Part shown: positions 45,987-52,628 of the stretch, one piece after another | How the letters are laid out: each line of letters begins with the position of its first letter | Numbering within the stretch: the stretch's first letter is position 1 | NCBI GenBank assembly: GCA_030524425.1 | Contig: JAUNGN010000006.1 | Span: forward strand, 1-64,000 | Direction: 5' to 3' | Length of the DNA stretch: 64,000 nucleotides | Source of the DNA: Clostridia bacterium | Lineage (GTDB): Bacteria; Bacillota; Clostridia; Lachnospirales; CAG-274 | Made by a program: the position numbers and the translations under genes | Notes under the pieces: generated by a model | What the model was told of the DNA's origin: nothing | The model's database searches: none | The model's input: only the letters and a program-made list of their open reading frames with translations

Positions 45987-47171
45987 TTGTCTAAATCGGT
46001 TTTACTGGGGATAACAAGCTCCATAGCGGCATATAAGTCAGCAGAAATTGCCCATACTCTTTACAAGGCAGGATACAATGTTGATGTTATTATGACTAAA
46101 AATGCCGGGGAGTTTATTACGCCTTTGACTTTTGAAAGACTAACAAACAACAAATGTATTACAGATACCTTTGACAGAAACTTTAGCTACGAGGTTGAGC
46201 ACATTGCTCTTGCAAAAAAGGCTGATGCAGTTTTAATTGCTCCTGCTACTGCCAACATTATTGGCAAGCTTGCAAACGGTATTGCCGATGATATGCTTTC
46301 AACCACTGTTATGGCCTGTAAATGTCCCGTGTATATTGCTCCTGCCATGAATACAAATATGTATGAAAATCCTGTTGTTCAGGATAATATTGCAAGGCTT
46401 AAAAAATTCGGATATAAGTTTATTGAGCCTCAGAGCGGACTCCTTGCCTGCGGTGATACGGGAAAGGGAAAAATGGAGGAGCCTTCTGTTATTGTTCAAT
46501 ATTTATACAGAGAGCTTGAATGCAATAAGGATATGTCAGGTAAAAAGGTAGTTGTTACAGCAGGTGCGACTATGGAGAGCATTGATCCTGTCCGCTATAT
46601 AACCAATCATTCTACAGGCAAAATGGGCTGTGCTATTGCAAAACAGGCTATGTTAAGAGGTGCTGACGTAACATTGATTGCAGCAAATATGACTGTCGAG
46701 CCTCCAATGTTTGTAAATTTAGTAAATGTTAAGAGTGCAGAGGATATGTTTAATGCAGTTAAGGCTGAATTTGATGACTGTGATATTGTAATTAAGGCAG
46801 CGGCTGTTGCTGACTATACTCCCGAAGTAACCTATGAAAACAAGGTTAAGAAAAAGGAGGGGGATATGTCAATTGCCTTGAAAAGAACAGAAGATATATT
46901 GAAATACATGGGTCAGTATAAGAAAAATCAATACTTATGCGGATTTAGTATGGAAACTGAAAATATGCTTGAAAATTCAAGGGCGAAACTTGAAAAGAAA
47001 AATGCGGATATGATAGTTGCAAATAATTTGAAGGTGAAGGGTGCAGGCTTTGGCACTGATACAAATATTGTTACCCTTATTACTAAGACAGATATTGTTG
47101 AACTGCCTGTCATGACTAAAAATGAAGTGGCTGACAGAATACTTGATGAAATTTTGAAAAATAAGTTGTAA
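45987..47171 (+). CDS. coaBC: Bifunctional phosphopantothenoylcysteine decarboxylase/synthase
   Basis: About 394 aa. Two coenzyme A steps are fused: the N-terminal FMN-dependent CoaC (GITSSIAAYKSAEIAH, APATANIIGKLANGIADD, PAMNTNMYENP) and the C-terminal CoaB (VVTAGATMESIDPVRYITNHSTG). The TTG at 45987 is chosen: AGGA lies nine bases before it, the protein then begins LSKSVLLGITSS as usual, and the longer frame would start inside a terminator. The last codons AATAAGTTGTAA also form part of the promoter of the next locus. Confidence 0.93.
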   Translation: MSKSVLLGITSSIAAYKSAEIAHTLYKAGYNVDVIMTKNAGEFITPLTFERLTNNKCITDTFDRNFSYEVEHIALAKKADAVLIAPATANIIGKLANGIADDMLSTTVMACKCPVYIAPAMNTNMYENPVVQDNIARLKKFGYKFIEPQSGLLACGDTGKGKMEEPSVIVQYLYRELECNKDMSGKKVVVTAGATMESIDPVRYITNHSTGKMGCAIAKQAMLRGADVTLIAANMTVEPPMFVNLVNVKSAEDMFNAVKAEFDDCDIVIKAAAVADYTPEVTYENKVKKKEGDMSIALKRTEDILKYMGQYKKNQYLCGFSMETENMLENSRAKLEKKNADMIVANNLKVKGAGFGTDTNIVTLITKTDIVELPVMTKNEVADRILDEILKNKL

Positions 47172-47207
47172 TTATATTTAGAGTGTGTTATAATACTTTT
47201 AGGCAAA
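47157..47207 (+). repeat. 51-bp repeat, copy 1 (coaBC end plus antisense promoter)
   Basis: Identical to 47504-47554, 347 bp further on. It includes the last codons of coaBC and the promoter of the antisense RNA, showing that the second toxin locus arose by tandem duplication from this position. Confidence 0.9.
47166..47194 (+). promoter_or_regulatory. Promoter of antisense RNA, TA locus 2
   Basis: TTGTAA (47166-47171, overlapping the coaBC stop), 17-bp spacer, TATAAT (47189-47194). Confidence 0.7.
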
Positions 47208-47268
47208 GGATTCGATGATTTGTCATATTAGCAAAAAAGCCTAAGAGTTGCCGCTCTTAGGCTTTTTT
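47201..47268 (+). ncRNA. Putative antisense antitoxin RNA, TA locus 2
   Basis: A predicted RNA of about 68 bases from the upstream promoter to the terminator 47233-47268. Its 5' part (47206-47228) repeats 47374-47398, the antisense of the toxin start region, with a two-base gap after a 16-base exact match. Confidence 0.6.
47233..47268. terminator. Shared bidirectional terminator, TA locus 2
   Basis: AAAAAAGCCTAAGAG and CTCTTAGGCTTTTTT flank a six-base loop, giving strong termination on both strands. Confidence 0.9.
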
Positions 47269-47294
47269 GCTTTCCTATAAAGGAAAAGTCAGGG

Positions 47295-47396
47295 CTAGTT
47301 GTCATTTTTGTTTCGTCCATCCAGCCACTTGCTTATGTAATTGGCAATTACACCAGCCACGATGGACAAAATTAAGGATTCGATGATTTCTGTCAT
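47295..47396 (-). CDS. Small hydrophobic toxin-like peptide, 33 aa (TA locus 2)
   Basis: ATG (47394-47396) follows AAAGGAGG with good spacing. The peptide starts MTEIIESLILSIVAG and ends ISKWLDGRNKNDN: one hydrophobic helix and a polar tail. It is paralogous to the peptides at 47647 and 724. The mRNA leader can form GTTGTC/GACAAC pairing (47412-47437) upstream of the ribosome-binding site. Layout as in Fst-type toxins; membrane toxicity is inferred. Confidence 0.7.
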   Translation of the reverse strand: MTEIIESLILSIVAGVIANYISKWLDGRNKNDN

Positions 47397-47398
47397 AT
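47374..47398. repeat. Target copy of the antisense repeat, TA locus 2
   Basis: Covers the toxin start codon. Shares AAGGATTCGATGATTT and GTCATAT with 47206-47228. Confidence 0.75.
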
Positions 47399-47445
47399 CG
47401 GCACCTCCTTTCTGTTGTCGCAGATTGGAGAATGACAACACATAT

Positions 47446-47475
47446 AGTATACGACAAAAAAACAGCAAAAATCAA
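47446..47475 (-). promoter_or_regulatory. Promoter of toxin mRNA, TA locus 2
   Basis: On the minus strand TTGATT (47470-47475), 18-bp spacer, TATACT (47446-47451). The same elements occur at locus 3 with a 17-bp spacer (about 47793-47821). Confidence 0.55.
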
Positions 47476-47503
47476 CAATAATAGAATGATAAATAGAATT
47501 CAA

Positions 47504-47554
47504 AAAAATAAGTTGTAATTATATTTAGAGTGTGTTATAATACTTTTAGGCAAA
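47504..47554 (+). repeat. 51-bp repeat, copy 2 (antisense promoter)
   Basis: Exact copy of 47157-47207, carrying a remnant of the coaBC 3' end that has no coding role here. Confidence 0.9.
47513..47541 (+). promoter_or_regulatory. Promoter of antisense RNA, TA locus 3
   Basis: TTGTAA (47513-47518), 17-bp spacer, TATAAT (47536-47541), identical to the locus 2 promoter. Confidence 0.7.
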
Positions 47555-47617
47555 AGATACAATAATTTAGCATGTACACAAAGAACCCCTAAGAGTTGCC
47601 GCTCTTAGGGGTTCTCT
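47548..47617 (+). ncRNA. Putative antisense antitoxin RNA, TA locus 3
   Basis: A predicted RNA of about 70 bases ending at the terminator 47582-47615. Its 5' part (47552-47580) repeats 47725-47755: 17 exact bases, a short mismatch, then CATGTACACA. The sequence differs from the locus 2 repeat while the promoter is identical. Confidence 0.6.
47582..47615. terminator. Shared terminator, TA locus 3
   Basis: AGAACCCCTAAGAG and CTCTTAGGGGTTCT with a six-base loop. The loop and inner stem are the same as in locus 2; the outer stem has changed on both sides, preserving pairing. Confidence 0.85.
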
Positions 47618-47646
47618 GATTTTCCTCTTACGGAAAGGAGCCGAGG

Positions 47647-47748
47647 CTAGTTGTCATTGCTATTATGTCTGTCCAGCCATTTGCTTATGTAGTTGGCAAC
47701 TACACCAGCCATAACAGACAATATAAAAGATACAATAATTTCTAACAT
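47647..47748 (-). CDS. Small hydrophobic toxin-like peptide, 33 aa (TA locus 3)
   Basis: ATG (47746-47748) follows AAAGGAGG. The peptide starts MLEIIVSFILSVMAG and ends ISKWLDRHNSNDN, differing from its tandem neighbour at about a third of positions, mostly conservatively. The leader pairing GTTGTC/GACGAC keeps its helix through a G-U change. The gene is convergent with its antisense RNA. Function inferred as for locus 2. Confidence 0.7.
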   Translation of the reverse strand: MLEIIVSFILSVMAGVVANYISKWLDRHNSNDN

Positions 47749-47755
47749 GTACACA
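47725..47755. repeat. Target copy of the antisense repeat, TA locus 3
   Basis: Covers the toxin start and the bases before it. Shares AAAAGATACAATAATTT and CATGTACACA with 47552-47580. Confidence 0.75.
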
Positions 47756-47852
47756 CCTCCTTTCTGTCGTCACAGATTGGAGAATGACAACACATATAGT
47801 ATACGACAAAAAATAACAAAAATCAACAAATAAAAGAAATGAGAGATAAAAT

Positions 47853-48626
47853 ATGAAAAGAATAATTTGCTTAATGGCGGCGGTAATTTTCATGCTGTCG
47901 GGCTGTGGTGACAATGGTGAAGAAAGGGGTATAAGGGTTTTTGTGGATTCAAGCCTTAATGCCGCAATGAATGAAGCAGTTAAGGAGTATACAGCGGAAA
48001 ATCCCGTTAACATTGAAATTGTAAGCGGAAGCACAAGTGCACTTTTTAACAGAATTGAAAAAGGTGCCGACTGTGATATTTTTATTCCTTCATCTAAGGA
48101 GCAAATCAATTCTCTTATTAAAGATGAATATTTGAAGGAGGAAAATGTTACTCCTATATTGAAAAATAATGTAGTTTTAATAAAGGGTTATGGAAGCAGT
48201 ATTCCCGTTAAATCCTTTGACACTGTTACAGAGGCAAGAAATATTGCTTTGGCAAAGGAAAATGAACCTATAGGTGTTTTTGCAAGAGAGATATTTATTA
48301 ATCTTAATGTATTTAAGGAAGTTTTGAATATGACTGCAAGCAGTTATGATGACTCTCCTTCTGTTGCCGCTGCTGTTGCAGAAGGTAAAAATCAGATAGG
48401 TGTCTGCTTTGAAACCGATGCTTTGGCCAATGCGGATAAAGTACAGATTATAACGGCATCACCTAAGGACAGCCTTAATTCAGAGGCAATATATTCTGTA
48501 GCTGTTATGAATACAGATGATGGACTTGAGCCTAATGAAACTGTAAAGGATTTTGGAGAATATCTGGATACTCCTGAGGCTGCAGAAATTTTTGCAGAAT
48601 TTGACTTTGATATCTACATAAATTAA
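47853..48626 (+). CDS. ModA-like substrate-binding lipoprotein
   Basis: A 257-aa lipoprotein with lipobox LSGC (Cys18). The fold is that of the molybdate-binding ModA family: FVDSSLNAAMNEAVKEYT, SGSTSALFNRIEKGADCDIFIPSS and a C-terminal DTPEAAEIFAEFDF. It would deliver molybdate, tungstate or a similar oxyanion to an ABC transporter. No modB or modC follows, so its partners lie elsewhere or it has another role. Preceded by GAGA only, a weak ribosome-binding site. Confidence 0.8.
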   Translation: MKRIICLMAAVIFMLSGCGDNGEERGIRVFVDSSLNAAMNEAVKEYTAENPVNIEIVSGSTSALFNRIEKGADCDIFIPSSKEQINSLIKDEYLKEENVTPILKNNVVLIKGYGSSIPVKSFDTVTEARNIALAKENEPIGVFAREIFINLNVFKEVLNMTASSYDDSPSVAAAVAEGKNQIGVCFETDALANADKVQIITASPKDSLNSEAIYSVAVMNTDDGLEPNETVKDFGEYLDTPEAAEIFAEFDFDIYIN

Positions 48627-48718
48627 AATATGCTTTGAATAGTATTATTAACCAAAAATGTATAAATAACCTCCGGCTTGGGATACTAATAAGTAAAACA
48701 GGCTGGAGGTTTTTTTAT

Positions 48719-49720
48719 ATGGATATTGATAATTATGAGATAAGGATAGAAAGTATAGGCGGTTTCGGCGCTAATCTTATAGGTAAGCTTTTAGGAGAAA
48801 TAGGTGCCATGTATTTAGGTATGGAGGCACAGAGCTTTGCTTCTTACGGTTCCGAAAAAAGAGGTTCGCCAGTAAAAGGTTATGTAAGATATTCCAAAAA
48901 GGAAATAAGAATAAATGCCCCTGTAAGAGAACCTAATTTGCTTGCTCTTTTTAAGCTTTCTTTAGGGGATAAAGAGAATACACTAGCAGGTATAAGTGAA
49001 AAAAGCAATGTGGTTATTAATACGGATTTGGATTTTGATGAGGCGGCAAAAAGAATTAAGCTCCCCTCCTGCAATCTTTGGATTTTAAATGCCATGGATA
49101 TTGCCGTTGAATGTAATGCAAGGCTAAATATTGTTATGCTTGGTGCTATGATAAGGGCAAGCGGTTTTATTCCTCTTGAGTTTGCTGAGGATGTTGTTAA
49201 AAATACTGTGGGGGCAAGATATCCGGATAAGCTGACAGCAAACTTAATGGCGCTTAAAATGGGTTATTCAAGAGTTGAAGAAAAGAAAATCAAAACTAAA
49301 TATCCTTATGCCCAATATAGAGATACTCAAAGAGTACAGGGTTATGATAACAGTCCTATAGGCGGAGTAAATTACTGCTTTGCAAATTCCATTACAAATG
49401 ATTTGCAGGGCTGCAGAGAGGGATTTCTGCCTCATTATATAAGGGAAAAGTGTATTGACTGCGGTCTTTGTGATTCTACCTGTCCCGATATGGTTTTTCA
49501 GTTTAAGGATGGTGTAAACCTGGGTATGGATCTTTATCACTGCAAAGGCTGTTTACGTTGTGTTGAAATTTGCCCTACCGCTGCCCTTGTGGCTGTTAAA
49601 GAGGGGGAATATTATGATAATATAGGAAATATTTCGCTTATAAATAAGAACTTTGAATTTACAAATATAGGTGAGAACAGTTGGGTGGATAGCGAAAGCT
49701 ATAATAATGATGAGGTATAA
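48719..49720 (+). CDS. 2-oxoacid:ferredoxin oxidoreductase, gamma subunit fused to a 2[4Fe-4S] ferredoxin
   Basis: A 333-aa protein with an N-terminal gamma domain (about 1-185, SIGGFGANLIGKLLG and FASYGSEKRGSPVKGYVRYS). A C-terminal dicluster ferredoxin domain follows, with CIDCGLCDSTCPD and CKGCLRCVEICPT. ATG 48719 is chosen from CTGGAGG; the longer frame has no site. With the next gene it forms a two-chain pyruvate-type ferredoxin oxidoreductase, oxidatively decarboxylating a 2-oxoacid to acyl-CoA and passing electrons to the clusters. Confidence 0.88.
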   Translation: MDIDNYEIRIESIGGFGANLIGKLLGEIGAMYLGMEAQSFASYGSEKRGSPVKGYVRYSKKEIRINAPVREPNLLALFKLSLGDKENTLAGISEKSNVVINTDLDFDEAAKRIKLPSCNLWILNAMDIAVECNARLNIVMLGAMIRASGFIPLEFAEDVVKNTVGARYPDKLTANLMALKMGYSRVEEKKIKTKYPYAQYRDTQRVQGYDNSPIGGVNYCFANSITNDLQGCREGFLPHYIREKCIDCGLCDSTCPDMVFQFKDGVNLGMDLYHCKGCLRCVEICPTAALVAVKEGEYYDNIGNISLINKNFEFTNIGENSWVDSESYNNDEV

Positions 49721-49752
49721 ATTACAATTTAAGCAATACACAGGAGGTATAT

Positions 49753-51951
49753 ATGCTTAGTCAGAAGGTTGTTTTTAAATCAGCTAATGAAGCTGTATGT
49801 ACAGCGGCAAAGCAAATAGATTATCACTTAATGGGTTATTATCCCATTACCCCATCAACACAGATACCGGAGGGTATGGATTTATTAAAAAGCCGGGGGC
49901 AAATGGATACTGTGATGATTGCTGCCGAAGGGGAACACTCTGCCGCAGGTATATGTTATGGAGGAAGTCTTTCTGGAGCAAGAGTAATTAATGCAACCAG
50001 TGCCAACGGTCTTTTATATGCTTTGGAACAGCTTCCCGTACAATCAGGTACAAGAATGCCTATGGTTATGAATGTGACCTGCAGAACGGTTTCTGCGCCC
50101 CTTTGTATAAAGGGTGATCACAGTGATATAATGTTTGCTTTAAATACGGGATGGCTTATTTTATTTGCAAGGGATAATCAGGAGGCTTATGATTTTAATA
50201 TTATTGGATTAAGGGTAGCCGAAAGAGTAAAGCTGCCTGTTATTATTGCGTTTGACGGTTTTTTTACAAGCCATCAAAAGAAAAAGCTTCTTGTTTTTGA
50301 AGAGGATAAGGACGTAAAAAAATATGTAGGTGAGTATAAGGCCCCGTATACGGCTATTGATACGGATAATCCCGTAACAATAGGCTCTTATATGAATGAA
50401 CCGGATATTATAAACAATAAGTATCAGCTGCGTCTGGCAATGGAGCAGGCTAAGTCGGTAATATATGAGGAATTCGAAAAATTTGCCGAAATAAGTGAGA
50501 GAAAATATAATATTGTACACAAATATATGAGTGATGACGCTGAAGTTTTGTTTGCTGTTCTTGGCTCTGCCTTTGATACCGCAAAAGAAGCCGTGGATAA
50601 AATGCGCCTTGAGGGACATAAGGTAGGCGTAATTACACTGCAGGCACTTCGTCCCTTCTTTGGCAATGAAATTTCCGATGCCTGTAAAAATGCTAAGGTT
50701 GTTGTTATAGGTGACAGACAGGATTCATATGGAAGCGGAGGTAACTTCTCTACAGAGATAAAGGCTGCCTTTTATGAAAATATGATTTCAGCAAAGGTCA
50801 TAACAAGAGTATTCGGTCTTGGAGGCAAGGAATTTTATGTAGAGGATGCTGAAAATATGCTTTATATGGGCATTGAGGCTATGGAGTTTGAGGACATTAA
50901 ATCCTTTGACTATTACGGTGCATACAGGGGTAAAGATTATAAGACAGAAAGATATTTTGAACCTGTTACCGAGGTTAATTCCTCAATGGGGTATGAGGTA
51001 TCTGAGCAGGATAACAAAGTAAGTATTAAGGGTATTAATATTAAAAAAGCAACAAATATGCCTAAAAGACTTGTGGCAGGTCATAGTGCCTGTGCGGGCT
51101 GTGGTATTCCTGTTAATATTAATTTGCTTTTAAAGGGTATAGAAGGAAATGTTGTAATGCTTTTCCAGACCGGCTGTGGTATGGTGGTTACAACAGGGTA
51201 TCCCACAACTGCATTTAATGTTAATTATGTTCATAACCTTTTCCAAAATGGTGCAGCTACCTTAAGCGGTATTTTAGAAGGTTACAAAGAAAGACAAAGA
51301 CGCGGTGAAATTCCGGAGGGTAAAATTACCTTTATAATGGTCAGCGGAGACGGCGGTATGGATATAGGCTTAGGTGCTGCTCTTGCTGCAGCTGTCAGAA
51401 ATCATAATATGATTATTTTTGAATATGACAACGGCGGTTATATGAATACAGGCTATCAGTATAGTTACACAACGCCTTTAGGTGCCAAAAGTGCCACAAG
51501 TCATGTAGGTACGGCAGAAAAGGGAAAACCTTATATGCCTAAGGATACTGCAAAACTTTTTGAGGCAACAAATATTAATTATATTGCTACTGTTGCCGAA
51601 AGTAATCCCCAGGATTTTATTGTAAAGGCTAAAAAGGCACAGTATTATGCAGATAACTATGGACTTGCCTACATTAAGGCTATATCTGCCTGTCCTCTTA
51701 ACTGGCAGGATGAGCCGAGGTATGAAAGAGTTGTTATTCATAAGGCTGTGGACAGCTGTTATTTTCCTCTTTATGAGGTGGAGAGAGGTATAAGACGTGT
51801 AACCTACAGACCTAAGGAGAAACTGCCTGTTGTGGATTTTCTTGCCTCTATGGGAAGAACAAGACATCTTACAGGGGAAGGGTATAAGGATATTGTGGAG
51901 AGAGTCCAGGAAAGTGTGGATAAAAAGTGGAATGAGCTTAATAAAATGTAA
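49753..51951 (+). CDS. 2-oxoacid:ferredoxin oxidoreductase, fused alpha-beta subunits
   Basis: A 732-aa fusion. The N-terminal alpha part has GYYPITPSTQIPEGMD and the transketolase-C-like segment (VLGSAFDTAKEAVDKMRLEG). The beta part begins near residue 440 with HSACAGCGIPVN. It contains the thiamine diphosphate motif SGDGGMDIGLGAALAAAVRN...NGGYMNTGYQ. The order and chain division (gamma-ferredoxin, then alpha-beta) differ from the usual single-chain or four-chain enzymes. Pyruvate is the likely substrate, but 2-oxoglutarate or branched oxoacids cannot be excluded. AGGAGG precedes the ATG. Confidence 0.88.
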   Translation: MLSQKVVFKSANEAVCTAAKQIDYHLMGYYPITPSTQIPEGMDLLKSRGQMDTVMIAAEGEHSAAGICYGGSLSGARVINATSANGLLYALEQLPVQSGTRMPMVMNVTCRTVSAPLCIKGDHSDIMFALNTGWLILFARDNQEAYDFNIIGLRVAERVKLPVIIAFDGFFTSHQKKKLLVFEEDKDVKKYVGEYKAPYTAIDTDNPVTIGSYMNEPDIINNKYQLRLAMEQAKSVIYEEFEKFAEISERKYNIVHKYMSDDAEVLFAVLGSAFDTAKEAVDKMRLEGHKVGVITLQALRPFFGNEISDACKNAKVVVIGDRQDSYGSGGNFSTEIKAAFYENMISAKVITRVFGLGGKEFYVEDAENMLYMGIEAMEFEDIKSFDYYGAYRGKDYKTERYFEPVTEVNSSMGYEVSEQDNKVSIKGINIKKATNMPKRLVAGHSACAGCGIPVNINLLLKGIEGNVVMLFQTGCGMVVTTGYPTTAFNVNYVHNLFQNGAATLSGILEGYKERQRRGEIPEGKITFIMVSGDGGMDIGLGAALAAAVRNHNMIIFEYDNGGYMNTGYQYSYTTPLGAKSATSHVGTAEKGKPYMPKDTAKLFEATNINYIATVAESNPQDFIVKAKKAQYYADNYGLAYIKAISACPLNWQDEPRYERVVIHKAVDSCYFPLYEVERGIRRVTYRPKEKLPVVDFLASMGRTRHLTGEGYKDIVERVQESVDKKWNELNKM

Positions 51952-51973
51952 AGGATAATAATCTGCATAAAAA

Positions 51974-52003
51974 AACTGCACGGGAGTTTTCTCCTGTGCA
52001 GTT
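51974..52003. terminator. Terminator between the oxidoreductase and ribU
   Basis: Stem AACTGCACGGGAG/CTCCTGTGCAGTT with a TTTT loop. It separates convergent genes and can serve both. Confidence 0.8.
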
Positions 52004-52012
52004 CTCTATGTA

Positions 52013-52615
52013 TTAGCAAATAAAGTCCCTTACAGCTGTGCTCAGTTTCTTATAAAGCAGAAATGCAATTATTGAAGTAACACCGTACTTAAATAAATTA
52101 AAGGGCAGTATTGAAAAAATCATAAGACTTATCATATCCTTTACATAAGGATTAACCTTTGCACACATATCCACAATTACGGGCAGGTCAATTCCCATAA
52201 GCTTTCCGTAAAGGGGAAAGGTTACTGCAAGGTTCATAATAACCGATATTATACTTGTAATTACGGTACCTGCCGTGAGGCTTATTACGGCACCCTTTTT
52301 TGTTCTTATTTTATGATAAATAAGAACTGCAGGAAACATATAACCCAAGCTGTATAAAAGATTGGCAAGCTCGCCTATACCTGCAGTTGTAGTGCCATTA
52401 AGTAAAAGGTTAAGGACTACTTTAATGGCTGCAATTAAAGCACCGTTTAAAGGGCCCATAATAAAACCTCCTAATATTACAGGCAGTTCTGAAAAGTCCA
52501 TTTTAAAAAAGGGCGGAATAAGGGGCATCGGAAATTCCAGTATCATAAGTATTGCACTTATTGCACCAAGTACGGCAGTAAGTACAAGTTTCTTTGTTGT
52601 ATTTTTTTCATACAT
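52013..52615 (-). CDS. ribU: Riboflavin ECF transporter S component RibU
   Basis: A 200-aa, six-helix membrane protein. The N-terminal region (LTAVLGAISAILMILEFPMP, then FKMDFSELPVILGGFIMGP) and TTAGIGELANLLYSLGY match RibU/FmnP. It captures riboflavin and needs the shared EcfA/A'/T module encoded elsewhere. It lies 13 bp downstream of the 592-aa secreted-protein gene with no FMN riboswitch between, so it seems to be co-transcribed with that gene. Confidence 0.85.
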   Translation of the reverse strand: MYEKNTTKKLVLTAVLGAISAILMILEFPMPLIPPFFKMDFSELPVILGGFIMGPLNGALIAAIKVVLNLLLNGTTTAGIGELANLLYSLGYMFPAVLIYHKIRTKKGAVISLTAGTVITSIISVIMNLAVTFPLYGKLMGIDLPVIVDMCAKVNPYVKDMISLMIFSILPFNLFKYGVTSIIAFLLYKKLSTAVRDFIC

Positions 52616-52628
52616 TAAATTTCAGCTC

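Noticed and set aside
47663..48109. 148-aa minus-strand frame overlapping modA and the third toxin-like gene
   Set aside because: It is antisense to a clear lipoprotein gene and lacks a ribosome-binding site; its last part only happens to cross the toxin locus.
49753..51951. Indolepyruvate ferredoxin oxidoreductase (IorA)
   Set aside because: IorA carries ferredoxin clusters at its own C-terminus and lacks this alpha-subunit start; here the clusters are on the gamma chain.
52616..52628. FMN riboswitch in front of ribU
   Set aside because: Only 13 bases separate ribU from the upstream stop, too few for the element, and the upstream coding sequence shows no such motif.
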